A stretch of 58,409 nt of DNA, taken from contig LLEY01000271.1 in NCBI GenBank assembly GCA_001414485.1, positions 1-58,409 of the forward strand. Direction: 5' to 3'. A program made the position numbers and the translations under genes. Shown here in pieces: positions 1 to 13,400 of the stretch; the stretch's first letter is position 1; each line of letters opens with the position of its first letter. The stretch comes from Calycina herbarum. Its lineage: Eukaryota > Ascomycota > Leotiomycetes > Helotiales > Pezizellaceae. The notes under the pieces were generated by a model. That model did no database searches. It saw only the letters and a list, made by a program, of their open reading frames with translations, and was not told where the DNA came from.

Positions 1-1585
1 TCCTATTTATTTATATAATAATAAAACTAGGTTTTTAATTTTAATATTTTATATTAATAAATAAAGAAAGTACACGGTTATATATAGACGTTTTTTATAT
101 ATAAAAAAAGTTACCGACTCGGTAATATTACCGACTCGGTGATAAACTACGTTATCTCGTATTATAACTATCTTTAGATAGAGGATCGAGAATAATTACT
201 TAGTTAGGCGATCTATAACCACTTATAAGGTATTATAACCTTACTTATTAGTAGAGAAAGACGTATAGTCTATAGTAATATATTACTAGAGACGCTCTAG
301 AACTAGTAACAGGTATAAAAAGCTAGGTTTATAGTCGCGAGGTACTATAGCACGTCGACAGTCTCCGTAGTTACTAATATAGGTTTCTATAGACGTCTGT
401 AAACCTTTCTACTAGTATTTACAAGCGAGGATAGCTACTATCTTTGTCTATCTAGAGTAAGCTATAGAAACTTAGGTATAAGCCTTATAGATTAGGTCTG
501 TTTATAAGGTTTCTTAATCTAGAACTACGAGTCTCTTTTACTAAAGAAGTAATCTATTATCTATTATCTAGTTCTAGTCTCTATAAGTAGCTTTTGTCTA
601 GTCTTCTTCTAAGTCTAGAGAGTTATAGTTAATAGTAAGTAACTAGTTAATAAGGTTAAGCGAAGGTTCTAAGGTAACTAGAGCTAGTATTATCGAAGGT
701 TCTAATTAGATAGTAATATATAGATCTAACTAATCAGACGTAAGTAAGGTTTATTATCTTATAAACGTTTTTAGGCCGTTTTACAAGCTAACGTCTTACT
801 CTTAGTATATTAGTATATCTATCTTTTCGTTTTACTTACTAGCTTAAAACGTAATTATAAAGTAGAATTCTAATAGAAACTCTGCTTATCTCGCTTACTA
901 CTAGTTCAAGGTTTTAGAGGTTATAAAGTACTCTAAAGCCTTGTAATTAGTAAAGACTTTAATCTAGGAGCTAGTTTAAGTAAGATTAGCTCGCTATTAT
1001 CTAAAAAAGCAGATAATAACTAATATCTCCTTATCGTAGATTTAGTAATTTAGTTTAGTAGAGTTTATCGTCTTTAAGAAGTATCTTATAAGTCTCTACA
1101 GTTCGGTTTAGATATATATTATAATATTATAGCTATAACTACTCTGTTAGAAGCGTTAGTCTCGACTATAGTCTCTAAATCGTCTATAAAGTAGTATAAG
1201 AGAGGTATAGTAACTAAGGCTTCTTTTAATATATTAAAAGCCTTCTTATAGTCTAAGTCGAAATTAAATAACACTTTATCACTTATAAGGTGGTTTAGTA
1301 GACGAGTAATCTGTCTATAATCCTAAATAAAACGTTAGTAGAAGTTATAAAAACCTAGGAAGAACTAGATATCTTTAATAGTACTAGAATATTTCTAAGA
1401 AACGATTACTAAGATCTTTTCTAGGTCTACTTCGATACTATCTATAGAGATAATAAACCTAAGATACTTTATATAAGTAACGTAGAACTCTATCTTCTTA
1501 ATATCTACTTATAGTCTAGCTTTATAAAGCTGTTCTAAGCCCTTATAGACGTGTTTAATATATTCGAGCTTATTATTAGAGTATT
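1..1585 (-). mobile_element. Ty3/gypsy pol relic (RT thumb to RNase H), RIP-degraded
   Basis: Read on the minus strand, this stretch gives fragments typical of the end of a Ty3/gypsy reverse transcriptase and the start of RNase H (for example FFLGFYNFY, and IDSIEVDLEKI just upstream), interrupted by many TAG/TAA stops. The relic begins abruptly next to the LTR block at about 1586 and is cut by the window start. It does not align by eye with the chromodomain element to its right, so it is probably a different family. Composition is AT-rich and CpA-poor, as expected after RIP. No intact ORF remains. The gap between the pol-like part and base 1 holds no domain I recognise. Confidence 0.6.
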
Positions 1586-2501
1586 ATAATAAAACTTAAA
1601 CAAACTAAACAAAGGTAACTAAGTCTCGATAGTTGATATATAGGTAAGAAGTATAGATACGCCGATGTATTTACTTAGGAATAAACTCGTTACTTATATC
1701 AAAGATATTAAAGTAAGATAATAAGATTAATAACTAAGTTAAGTACGAAGCTTCTATTATAACGAAACTCTATACGAACTAAACAAAGGTGACTAAGTCT
1801 CGAAGGTTAGTATATAGATAAGAAGTATAGATACGCCGGGTTATTTACTTAGAAGTAAACTCGTTACTTATATTAAAGATATTAAATAAGATAATAAGAT
1901 CAATAACTAAGTTAAGTACGAAGCTCCTATCTAGGTAGTAGACGTGCTAGTATATATAGAACTCTTCGTACTATCTAGATCTCTATATAAGCCTAGATCT
2001 CTAGATCTCTATAGATCCTTTATAAGATCTAAGAGGATCTATTATATAACTTCTAATAGTTATCTAATAATAAGATCCTAGAATATCTAAATACCTTTAT
2101 ATTACTAATTCTCTCTAGTATTACCTTCTATTTCCTAGATATCGTACCTTATTCTATTAGAGCGCCGTCTAGACTTACTTACTACGTATAATATAATTCG
2201 TAACACCTATCTAGATAGTAGACGTACTAGTATATATAGAACCTTCGTTCTCTAAGTATATCGCCTACATCGCTTATATCGCTTATATCGCTTATAATTA
2301 CAGCGATTAGAGCGATATAAGTAAACACGTTATATAACTATACGTAACTTCTAATAGTTTTATAATAATAAGATTCTAAAACTCTTAAATACCTTCTATA
2401 TTACTAATTCCCTCTTATACTACCTTCTATTCCTAGATATTATATCTTATTCTATTAGAGCGCTATTTAGACTTCTTACTATATAACTATGATTCGTAAC
2501 A
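1586..2501 (-). repeat. Nested LTRs: an LTR interrupted by a second LTR of the same family
   Basis: On the minus strand an LTR begins at 2501 with TGTTACGAATC and runs to about 2206. A second LTR start (TGTTACGAAT) follows at 2205 and runs to about 1757. The missing tail of the first LTR then resumes and ends near 1586. The same sequence occurs in inverted orientation at 6993-7458 and 14889-15349. The simplest reading is a solo LTR inserted into the 3' LTR of the minus-strand element that follows at 2502. RIP has blurred the termini, so exact ends and target duplications are uncertain. Confidence 0.6.
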
Positions 2502-5500
2502 CTATCCCCTTCTTAGACTAGCGTGTCTCTATACCTAAGTATAACCTAAGAAAATATCGTTAAGAGACTAGTAGCCTTTCTTACTTCTATTATATTATTA
2601 ACACCTCTTTTAAAAGATAGACTTAAATAATATAGAATTCTTAACACTCTCTATATTAACTATATAAAACGCGAAATAATTCCTTATACTTATTATATTA
2701 ATACAAAGACTAGCCGTCGATACGTCGGTATTACTAGTAGCTCTAAGTACTCTAAATATACTAGAAAAGGCAAATCTTACGATATTAAGAAGTAGAACTA
2801 AATACTCTTACTTTTTAAGTAGGAATCTCTTAATACCTAGAAGCGACGGTTATAATAGAAGAAGAAGACAGCTTATAAGGTTTAGGAAGAAGCTATATAG
2901 AAGATTCTCCGACTACGGAAATAATAATACTTTCTTACTAAGTAGAAGTAAGAGATACTCTGTTATAGTCTTACTAACCTATAAGAGCTTAATAAAGCTA
3001 AAGAGAGAGAAAGAGAAGAGAAAGAGAAGAGAGAGGTAGAGGTTACTTAGCTAGTAGTCTCTTCTACCTCTAGTAGCTCCGCTTTTATTACTAAGCTATC
3101 TCTTGATTTAGCCTTTCTTAAGACTTTCTCTTCTAACTACGAGATGTAGATAACTCTAGGTTTTAGTAGTAGAACTACTAAAGTTCTACTAAGTAGTAGT
3201 TAAGGTTACTTCTTAGCTCTTAAGTGTTTTCTAAGTATAGGTAATCTAACTATTTAATTAAGTACTTAACTTATTCTCTAATAAGTCTATAGTTAAGAAT
3301 CCTCTTAACTTCATACTTAGTATTTAGGTTTACTAGTTAAATTTCTATAAATAAGGCTAGTAGTACCTCTAGTAGTACTAGTTTAAGTAAAGATATATAA
3401 AATACTAGATAGATATTTATAGTTTTTAGTAGTACTAGTTTATAATTTAAAAGTCCTTTAATACGTTTAATTTTAAATAGTCTAAGTTTCTTATAATCTA
3501 ATTTATTACTTAGTCTCTTTATATTAATATTCTTCTATACTAAGTAAACTTTATCTCTTTCTTTTAGTATTAGCTTCTAACTACGTCGTTTATTATAATA
3601 GTATACGGTTCTTTTAGCTATAAACTATAAGTCCTTTATAAGTTCTTTATATAACTTCTTAATTTTTAAGATCTAAATATAAGTAAGCTAATTATTAATA
3701 GTCGTAGATAATAGTTCTCGATATACTACTAATTTATATCTAAAGTTAGTATAGAATAGTATAATAAGTGTCATTTCTATTACTAAACTATTATAAGTAA
3801 ACTATACTAAAGATAGAAGTTCTACTTAGTTATCTTACTAGTAGTTTATATAATAACGAAGGTATATCTTAACTACTTAATTTATACGTTCGTTTCCTCT
3901 ATTTATCTAAGAGTAAAAAGCTATAGAAAGCTTTCTTTTTATATCTAATCGTTCTATAAGAGCGATCTAGAATTTTAAGATAAAGAGTTTATCTCTATTA
4001 AAGAGTATTTCTTTTAGTAGTTTATATCTTAAGACTACTTCTTTAAGAAATACAAATACTAATTTCTTAGCTATACTTAACTCTATATATAGTACTAAAA
4101 TTATATATTTTATAAGTTATTCTATAATAACTAGGATTAAGTTATACTTAACTCCTGTTATTAGATCTTTAGATTTTAGTAACTTAATAATAAAATTCTA
4201 AGATATTAATTTCTAAGGTATTTATAGTATTAGAGTAGTATTTATCTATCTATAAGGTATATAGTAGAAAGCCTTATTTCTAATATAGATATTATACTCT
4301 GCTATTACTTCCTTAACTATTATAGATAACTAATTAATATAGTAGTATTATCTTATTTACTAGAGAGTTCTACGAATTCTCTAATAACTATATACTAATA
4401 CTATATAGTATTCTTAAATAAATTCTTTTATATATAAGTTAGGAACCTAAAGCTTTCCTCTCTTATACCTGTCTTTATGTTTTTATTCTTCTTATAAATA
4501 GTATATATTAATATCTAATTCCTATCTTAGGTTCCTTTCTTCTTAAAATACCTAAGATTATTCTTTTTCTTAAGTATTCTAGATTTTGTTTCTCTAGAGG
4601 TTAACTTCTTCTAGAACTATAACTTTATAAACTATTAGAGCTAAATCTCTATTCTTAAGAGTTTTTAAGATTATAATCTTCTTATACTCTTTGTTTTCTT
4701 TATACCTAGGTTTCTAGCTAAGAGTATTAGCTTAAGCGGTTAACGTTCTACTTATATAATATATAACTATATTAAATTCTAATAATATTTTAGACTATCT
4801 TACTAATCTTCTAGTTATAAGTTCTTTTATCTAAGTAAACGTTCTTAAGTTCTTATAGTTAGTTAAAACTATAATCTAATATTTTACTTCTTAAAGATAT
4901 ATTCTCTAATATTCTAAAGCTAATACTATAGTAAGTAACTCTTTATTAAAGATACTATAGTTTTATTATACTAGGTTAAATGTTTTAGAGTAGTATATAA
5001 TAGGTATAAGCTTTCTTTTATTATTTAGTTATAGGTAAACTATACTTACTACTATGTCTAAGGTATCTATTTCTACTATACTAGGCTTATCTATATTAAA
5101 ATCGTATAAAATAGGTTTTTCTACGAATTTTACTTTAATTTTCTAAAAAGTATTCTTAGCTTATTTACTCTAAATAAACTTAATAGCTTTCTTAACTAGT
5201 ACTAATATTAGTCTAGTAATCTTTATATAGTCTTTAATAAATAAGCGATAGAAGTTTATAAATCTAAGAACTATATATCCTTTATATTCTCTAGTAATTT
5301 CTAGTTTAAGATATTATAGATTTTTACTAAGTCTATTTCTATTTTTCCTAGACTAAATATCTATCTTAGAAAAAGTATCTAAGTTACTTTAAACTCGTAT
5401 TTCGAAAGTTTAAAATAGGAGTCTACTTTAAGTAGTTATTATAGAACTTCTCTTATATATCTCTTATATTCTTCTTCTTTCTCTAAGAAGATTAGAATAT

Positions 5501-6992
5501 TATTTAAATAATAAATTACTATTATTCTTAGAAGATCTCTTAAAATTTCGTTATTATATCTCTAATATATAGCTAGTATATTATATAGTCTAAATAGTAT
5601 AACTATATATTTATAGAGACCTAATAGTAAGGTAAATACCGTTTTTTATTTATCTCTAACTTTTATTTATATAAGTTTATAAGCGTTTTATTAATCTAGT
5701 TTTATAAATCGTACTATCTTATCTAACTTGTCTTATAAGTACTAGCTAGCTAGTAGTAGATAAGCGTTCTTAACTATAGTATAATTTACTTCTTAGTAAT
5801 TAATATATACTCTTCTATCTAGATTATCCTTTTTCTTAATAATAAGTATATTTAAAGTAATTAGTAACTTAGATTTCTTAATATATCTCTTCTTAATACC
5901 TTCTTTTATATAACTTTCTATTCTCTATAGGTTTTTCTAGTTATATAACTAAAGCTTCTACTTTCTAAGGTTATAACTCTCTTTTAATTTAATCTTATAA
6001 TCTTATAAGTAATGTTCTAGTAAGGCTTATAGGTCTTCTAGGTTTTTAAACAAGGCTTTAAATTCTCTATACTATATAGGTATTTTATTATTAGCTGTTC
6101 TAGCGTATTAGAAGAGGTAGCGCTAATCTTATTCTAGTCTTATAGTTATAAATATAAACCTACGTATTTATATTAACTAAAAGTTATTATTTAAGCCTTC
6201 TAGTTAATATCTAGATTATATTCTTAAATCTATAGTATACTAAGTATTACTTCTTTACTCTCTATTTTAATAATATTAAATTATATATCTAAGTAGTATC
6301 TTTTAATATTAATATTTATTAGAATAGTTTACTAATTAATAATTCTATCTTAGTATATAACGTCTGTTCTATTAACTACTCTTAGATAGTATAGTCTTAT
6401 ACTTTTAATTAAGACGTTTAGCTTCTTTAGAGCTATTAAGAAAAGGAAATTACTCGTTGCTCTAGAGTCGATTATAACTCGGAGTTTCTTTTCTCTTATC
6501 TTTATAGTTATAAATAACTAATTCTCTTTAGAGATAGTATTTAATTCTCCTTTTATAAAGTATACTTTAAATCTCCTTTTATTCTTATCTTTATTACTAG
6601 ACTTCGGGAAGAAGGTTACTTTTTCTAAATCTATAGAAGCTATCTTATATATTAATCTATATTCTATAGTTTATTCTAGTTCTAGTAAGGTTCTAGTAAA
6701 TTGTTTCTTTATAGACTAGTCGAATATAGCTCCTAGATAATATCGTATCTATTTAGCTAAGGTTCTGTATATTATTTTAATAGACTATAATTCTCTAACT
6801 ATTAGATAGTAAAGTTCTTTCTATACTATCTTAGTCTCTTAGTTAATATTATATTCGCTTATTTCTTAAAAGATTATACTAAATAATCTTCTAGTTCTAT
6901 ATTTCTAGAATATTACTCTAATAATACTAACTAAAGCGACTATAGTATATTAGTCTTCTATTTCTAGTACTGCTTCCTTTTCGTTAGATAGC
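2502..6992 (-). mobile_element. Chromodomain Ty3/gypsy retrotransposon copy, 5'-truncated, RIP-degraded
   Basis: The minus strand carries pol in the order protease-like (about 6260-6480), reverse transcriptase (about 5300-6250), RNase H and integrase (about 3350-5290), and a chromodomain (about 3190-3325). The part from about 2510 to 6260 matches the plus-strand copy at about 9430-14880 once that copy's inserted transposon is removed. The 3' end meets an LTR at 2501. No gag or 5' LTR of its own is visible on the right, where it abuts the 5' LTR of the opposite copy at 6993. Stop codons are TAG/TAA at expected Trp/Gln positions. The protease area differs from the other copy, so the two may be related subfamilies. 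Confidence 0.7.
5292..5293. other. Empty TA target site corresponding to the Fot1-like insertion
   Basis: In this minus-strand retroelement copy the sequence around the TA dinucleotide reads continuously through the place where the sister copy is interrupted at 10452-12312. Both flanks match: the reverse complement has aaattacTAgagaat here, against agttacTA and TAgagaat around the insertion. This fixes the insertion ends and the TA duplication. Confidence 0.85.
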
Positions 6993-7458
6993 TATTATAA
7001 ATCATAGTTACGTAGTAAGTAGTCTAGACGACGCTCTAATAAGATAAGACACGGTATCTAGGAATAGAAGGTAGTATAAGAGGAAATCAGTAATACGAAA
7101 GGTGTTTAAGAGTTTTAGGATCTCACTATTATAAGACTGTTAGAAGTCACGTGTAGTTATATAACGTAATCGCCTATATCGCTCTAATCGCTGTAATCGC
7201 GAGCGATATAAGCGATATAAGCGATATAGACGATATACTTAGAAAACGAACGTTCTATATATACTAGTACGTCTACTACCTAGATAGGAGCTTCGTACTT
7301 AAATTTAGTTATTAATCTTATTATCTTATTTAATATCTTTAATATAAGTAACGAGTTTACTTCTAAGTAAATAACCTAGTATATCTATACTTCTTATCTA
7401 TATACTAACCTTTAAGACTTAGTTACCTTTATTTAGTTTATATAGAGTATTATTATAC
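6993..7458 (+). repeat. 5' LTR of the plus-strand chromodomain Ty3/gypsy copy
   Basis: About 465 bp, starting with a RIP-altered terminus (TATTATAAATC against TGTTACGAATC in the better-preserved LTR at 2501). It is repeated directly at 14889-15349 and inverted at 1586-2501. Inside (about 7165-7240) is an inverted arrangement of atcgct and agcgat units, including tandem agcgatata copies, that could fold into a hairpin. gag begins shortly downstream. Ends are good to within a few bases. Confidence 0.7.
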
Positions 7459-10400
7459 TTTAAGCACCTACTTAGAAGTTTAGTTACTATAGCTCTAGTA
7501 ACCACCGCCGCTGCTACTAACCTAAGTACTAGTTAAACTAACGTCGTAAGAATATCTACTAGTATATAACCAGTTAAGAATAATAACAACGTTAGTAAAC
7601 TAGACGCCTCTAAGTCTTATAAGGTTAAAACACTTAAGTCTATTAAAGTTAAGATACTAGATACGTATTATAAGAAGAGTAAGAAACTCGACTTATTTCT
7701 TCTTTAAATAAACATCTACTTTAACTTTAACTTAGACAAATTCAAAGGTAATTATAATTTATAAACTATCTTCGCTATCTCTTATCTTAGAGGATTAGTA
7801 TTAGAATAGGCTTAGCTATATTTAGAAAACTTCTTTAAAAATAAGAATAAAAATAGAAAAATAGAATTAACTAAGATTATATTTAAATCTTAGAGAGAAT
7901 TTAAAGTAACTATTAGAAAAGTCTTTAGAGACTTTAATATAATTTAGACTACTATATATAAGCTCTTAGATTTATACTAAACTAGATTAGTAATAGATTA
8001 TACTAATAAATTTTAATATTATAGAATAAAGTTAGAATAAGATACTATCGCTCTTATAAAACTCTTTTATAAAGGATTAAAAGTATATACTTATAAGAAA
8101 ATAGCTAAATAAAACTTATAGTTTTAAACTATTATAGATATAATTAAGGAAGTTATCTAGTTAGATAACTAACTATACGAATTTAGAAAGAGTAATTCTA
8201 GGTATAGAGAGAAGAGTAAAGAGTTAGAAAAGTAGAAACACTCTTATACTAGTAAGTATAGTAAGGAGGCGAACGCTATATAGAGAAAGATCTTTCTAAA
8301 GAAAGGAGGACTTTCCTAGAAAGAGCGAAATCGTCGACATAAGTAGAACTTATATTATAACTATAGCTTCTCTAGTTATAGAGTAAATAAGTATAGTAAG
8401 AAGAAAGACTTAAAAGAGAAGAGATAGGTTAATACTATAGTTTAAAAAAAAGTAGTCTTACTTAATAAAATCAAACTTATAAACAAAGAACTTAAAACTA
8501 GAGAATATAGTACGTAGATTAAAACAGATACTACGAATATAATAGTAAGTGCTATATACCTATAGCTAAACGAAGGAGTTAAGTTATAAGCTAGTAAGGT
8601 ATAAGATACTAATAATAATAGAGATCTATTACTTAAAGAATATTATAATACACGGTTAGAAATAGATTATAAATTACCTCTTTAAGTAGAATATAAATTA
8701 CTACTATTAATAAGTTTATTAGAGTTATTAAAGTTAGTAACTAACTTATTAGAGATAGATCCTAGAATATATAAACCTAAATAAGGTAAATTATAAGCAT
8801 TTATTAGAACCTTTAAAAGAGGAAATAGATAGGTATATATAGAAAGCTAGAAACCTAACTTTTAGAGCTTATATTCTACCTAAGAAATTAATCTTACTAT
8901 CTTAACTACCTATATAATAGTATAAAACAACTAGGACCGAGTAACTATAGTTAGCTCTATTACTAGAAGAGAAAGCATCGAATTTAAGAAACTAGGGCTA
9001 GAGTAGATAGTATCTAATAACTACCTAGAAGAAGAAGACTTATAAACAGTTATAGATCTAAAAGATAATATTACTAAATAGTAATAGTATTACTTAGAAG
9101 GATTCAACGAATATAATAGATATCTAAAGTTAGATATTACTATCTATCTACTTAGTTAAGACTATAAGTTAGAAATTAATAAGAAATATTAAGTACTAAG
9201 AGTAGAGAAAGAGATAGCGATATTATTTAAGAGATTAAGGAATTAGTATATATTTAAAGTTATTTAAGTAAACCTCTAGGCTAACCTAATCTAGGAATTT
9301 TACTAACTAATAAAAGGTAAATAATAGGTTACTGAAATTCTATAAAAAACAACTATTAAATAGGTTTAATATAAAATACGTGTCTTATTAGACTAGTTAA
9401 TAGAAAAATGCTTTATTAAGACTCTATAATTCGATATTATTAAAATAGAAGATAAGAAAGTAATACTTAGTATACTATAGATTTAAGAATATAATCTAAT
9501 ATTAACTAGAAGGCTTAAATAATAACCTTTAGTTAATATAAATACATAGGTTTATATTTATAACTATAAAGCTAGAATAAGGTTAGTACTACCTCTTCTA
9601 ATATACTAGAATACCTGGTCTAGGGTCTTCTATAAGTTAGTATAATAGCTGATAATAAAATACCTATATAGTATAGAGAATTTAAAGCTTTGTTTAAAAA
9701 CCTAGAAGACTTATAAGCTTTACTAGAATATTACTTATAGAATTATAAGATTAAATTAAAAGAGAGTTATTACTTCTTAAAGTAGAAGCTTTAATTATAT
9801 AACTAGAAAAGCTTATAGAAAATAGAAAGTTATATAAAAGAAGGTATTAAGAAGAGATATATTAGAAAATCTAAGTTACTAATTATCTTAAATATACTTA
9901 TTATTAAGAAAAAGAACGACTTAGATAGAAGAGTATATATTAATTACTAGAAAGTAAACGATACTATAGTTAAGAACGCTTATCTACTACTAGCTAGCTA
10001 ATACTTATAGAATAAGTTAGATAAGGTAGTACGTTTTATAAAACTAGATTAATAAAATACTTATAGACTTATATAAATAAAAGTTAGAGATAAATAGAAA
10101 ATAGTATTTACTCTACTCTTAGATCTCTACGAATATATAGTTATACTATTTAGACTATATAATATACTAGCTATGTACTAGAGATAGAATAATAATATCT
10201 TAGGAGATCTTCTAAGAGTAATAGTAATCTATTACCTAGATAATATTCTAATTTTCTTAGAAAAAGAAGAAGAATATAAGGAATATATAAGAGAAGTTCT
10301 ACGTCGACTACTTAAGATAGATTCTCGTCTTAAACTTTTAAAATACGAGTTTAAAGTAACTTAAATACTTTTCCTAAGATAGGTATTTAGATTAGAAAAA

Positions 10401-13400
10401 ATAGAAATAGATTTAGCAAAGATCTAGGATATCTTAAACTAGAAGTTACTAACGTAGTTTATTAGAACCTCGGTTATATTAGAACTCTGATTAATTTTCC
10501 TGAAATCCTACTCTCTCTAACTTTAATACACGTTTTTTTAACCTTCTACTATATCTATTATTACTAAAGAATCAAAAGTTATTCTAGCTATTAAAGTAAT
10601 TCGAACATCTAAAAAGCTAAGTTAACGAAAAGCTATAAAGATCTATAGAATATCTTATTCTATACTTAATAATAGAATAAACAGCTACCTTTCTCTAGCT
10701 AACTATCGACTAATAAACCTTAAATTATCTAAGGTAGAAGAAGAAGTAATTATTTAGAATATACTTAATATAGATTCTAGAGGGTTTATACCTTAGCTAG
10801 CTAGTATAGAAAATATAACTAATTTTATTCTTAAGTTATAAAGAGAAAAACGCGTTAGTAAGCTCTAGGCTCATCGATTTATATAATAATAACCAGTGTT
10901 AAAAACGTGTTTTAATCACGTTTATAACTTCTAAAGAGCCTTATACGAAGATCCTAATCTAATTAGTATATAGTTCTAACTTATATAAAATATAAGAGCG
11001 AAATATAGTGTTTTAGATTATAATTTCTATAACTTCGATAAAACAGGCTTTATAATAGGTATAATTTACTCTATAATAGTTGTTATACGTATAGATCGAC
11101 GTAGTAGAGATAAGGTAGTTTAGCTAGGTAATCGGGAATAGACTATAATAATTGCTTATATTAATAGCGAGGGTTAGAATATCTCTCTATTTTTAGTCGT
11201 CTAAGAGAAGAATTATATTATAAATTAGTATATAGACAGCGGCCTCTTATATAACTAGGTTATTAAACTAATAAGTAATAGATAGACAAACAACGAGATA
11301 GGTTTAGAATAGCTAAAACACTTCGATAAGTATACTACTATTCGAGCAAAGGGTCTATATCGAATACTAGTATTAGATAGGTATAAGAGCTACGAATCGG
11401 CCGAGTTCTAAGAGTACTATAAGATATATAATATTATAACTCTTAGGCTGCCTCTCTATTCGTTCTATCTAACCTAGCTAGTTGATATTAGGTGTTTTAG
11501 TATATTAAAACAAGCGTACGGTCGATAGATTAAGACGTTTATTAAAGCTTATATTAACTATATTACTAAGATAGAGTTCTTTCTAGTCTTTATAGTAGTA
11601 TATAGAGAATCTATAATAGTCTAGAACGCTTAAGCTAGATTCTATAGAGCTAGCCTAGTACCTTTTAATCTATAAGTAGTAATTTCAAAGCTTAATATAA
11701 AGTTATAGACTCTAATACTCTCTAGACTCTCTACTACTAACACTCTTCTATAGAAATCTTAGACCCCTTCTAACCTAATAGAAGCTCTTTTATAGTTAAC
11801 TCTTATATGAAATCGAATTACTTACTATTAGAGAAGCTTACTAACCCCTCTATTTAAGACAGTTACAGCGCTAGCTAAAGATATAGAGCGAATAGCTTAT
11901 AAAATAACTCTTCTGTCTACTAAGGTACGTATACTTCAAGTAGTAAATAAAGCTCTTAGCAAACGCTAGAGAGCTAAAAAGACTCGTGTCTATAAAGAGA
12001 GTATACTTATTATAGAGGATATATAGGATATTATAGCCTAGAAAGACGTAGATAAGCAGGTATAACGCGATATACGTATAGTAAGAGGTAGTTATAAGAA
12101 GAGGTAACTGTCTAGACGATACTATAGAACCTATAGAAAAGCTAGTTATAACGTATAAACTTATTAAGAAGCTATATATATATCTAGTATATTAGACTCT
12201 GATTATAAAGAGTTAATTTAATATATTATAGTTAAGTTATTTAAGTTCAAAGTTATATACTAAGGAAAATTAATCAGAGTTCTAATATAACCGTGGTTCT
12301 AATAAACCACGTTAGAGAATATAAAGAATATATAGTCCTTTCTTAGATTTATAAACTTCTACTATCTATTTATTAAAGACTATATAAAGATTACTAAACT
12401 AATATTAGTACTAGTTAAAAAAGCTATTAAATTTATTTAAAATAAATAAGCTAAGAAGGCTTTTTAGAGAATTAAGATAAGATTCGTAGAAAAACCTAGT
12501 ATAGTAGAAATAGACGCCTTAGATATAGTAGTAGACGTAATCTATTTATAACTAAATAAAAAGAGAAAGCTTATATCTATTATATACTACTTAAAGATAT
12601 TCGATCTAGTATAATAGAACTATAGTATCTTTAATAAAGAATTACTTACTATAGTACTAACTTTAGAATACTAGAGAATCTATCTATAAAGAGTAAAGTA
12701 TCTAGTTACGATTCTGTTTAATTACGAAAATTTAAGAATACTTACTATAATAAAAGAACTTATAACTAAATAACTAGTAAGATAGTCTAAAATATTATTA
12801 GAATTTAATATTATTATATATTATATAAATAGAAACTTAAATACTTAAGCTAATACTCTTAGCTAGAAACCTAGATATAAAGGAAATAAAGAATATAAAA
12901 GGATTATAATTCTAAAAACTCTTAAGAATAGAGATCTAGCGTCTATCTTTTATAAAGTTACTACTATAGTAGAATAACTCTAGAAACCTTAGTATAATAA
13001 AATTAAGAAAGTATTTAGCTTAAGTAACCTAGAAATTCTACTAGGCGTAAAAAGCAGAGAGATAAAAAATAGACTTGTCTCTTATAATAATAAAGTTTTT
13101 ATTTTAGATAGTATTATAAAGGAATTTATTAAGAAATAGTATAAGTTACTAGTATACGAATACTAGGGAATTCGAAGAACTCTTTAGTATATAAAATAGA
13201 ACTACTATGTTAATAGGTTATTAATAGTAGTTAAGAAAGTAATAATAGAGTATAATACCTATACTAGGAATAAGACTTCCTACTATATACCTTATAAACA
13301 GATGAATACTACTCTAATACTATAAATACCTTAGAAATTAATATCTTAGGGTTTTATTATTAAGTTACTAAAATCTAAAGATCTAATAATAAGAGTTAAG

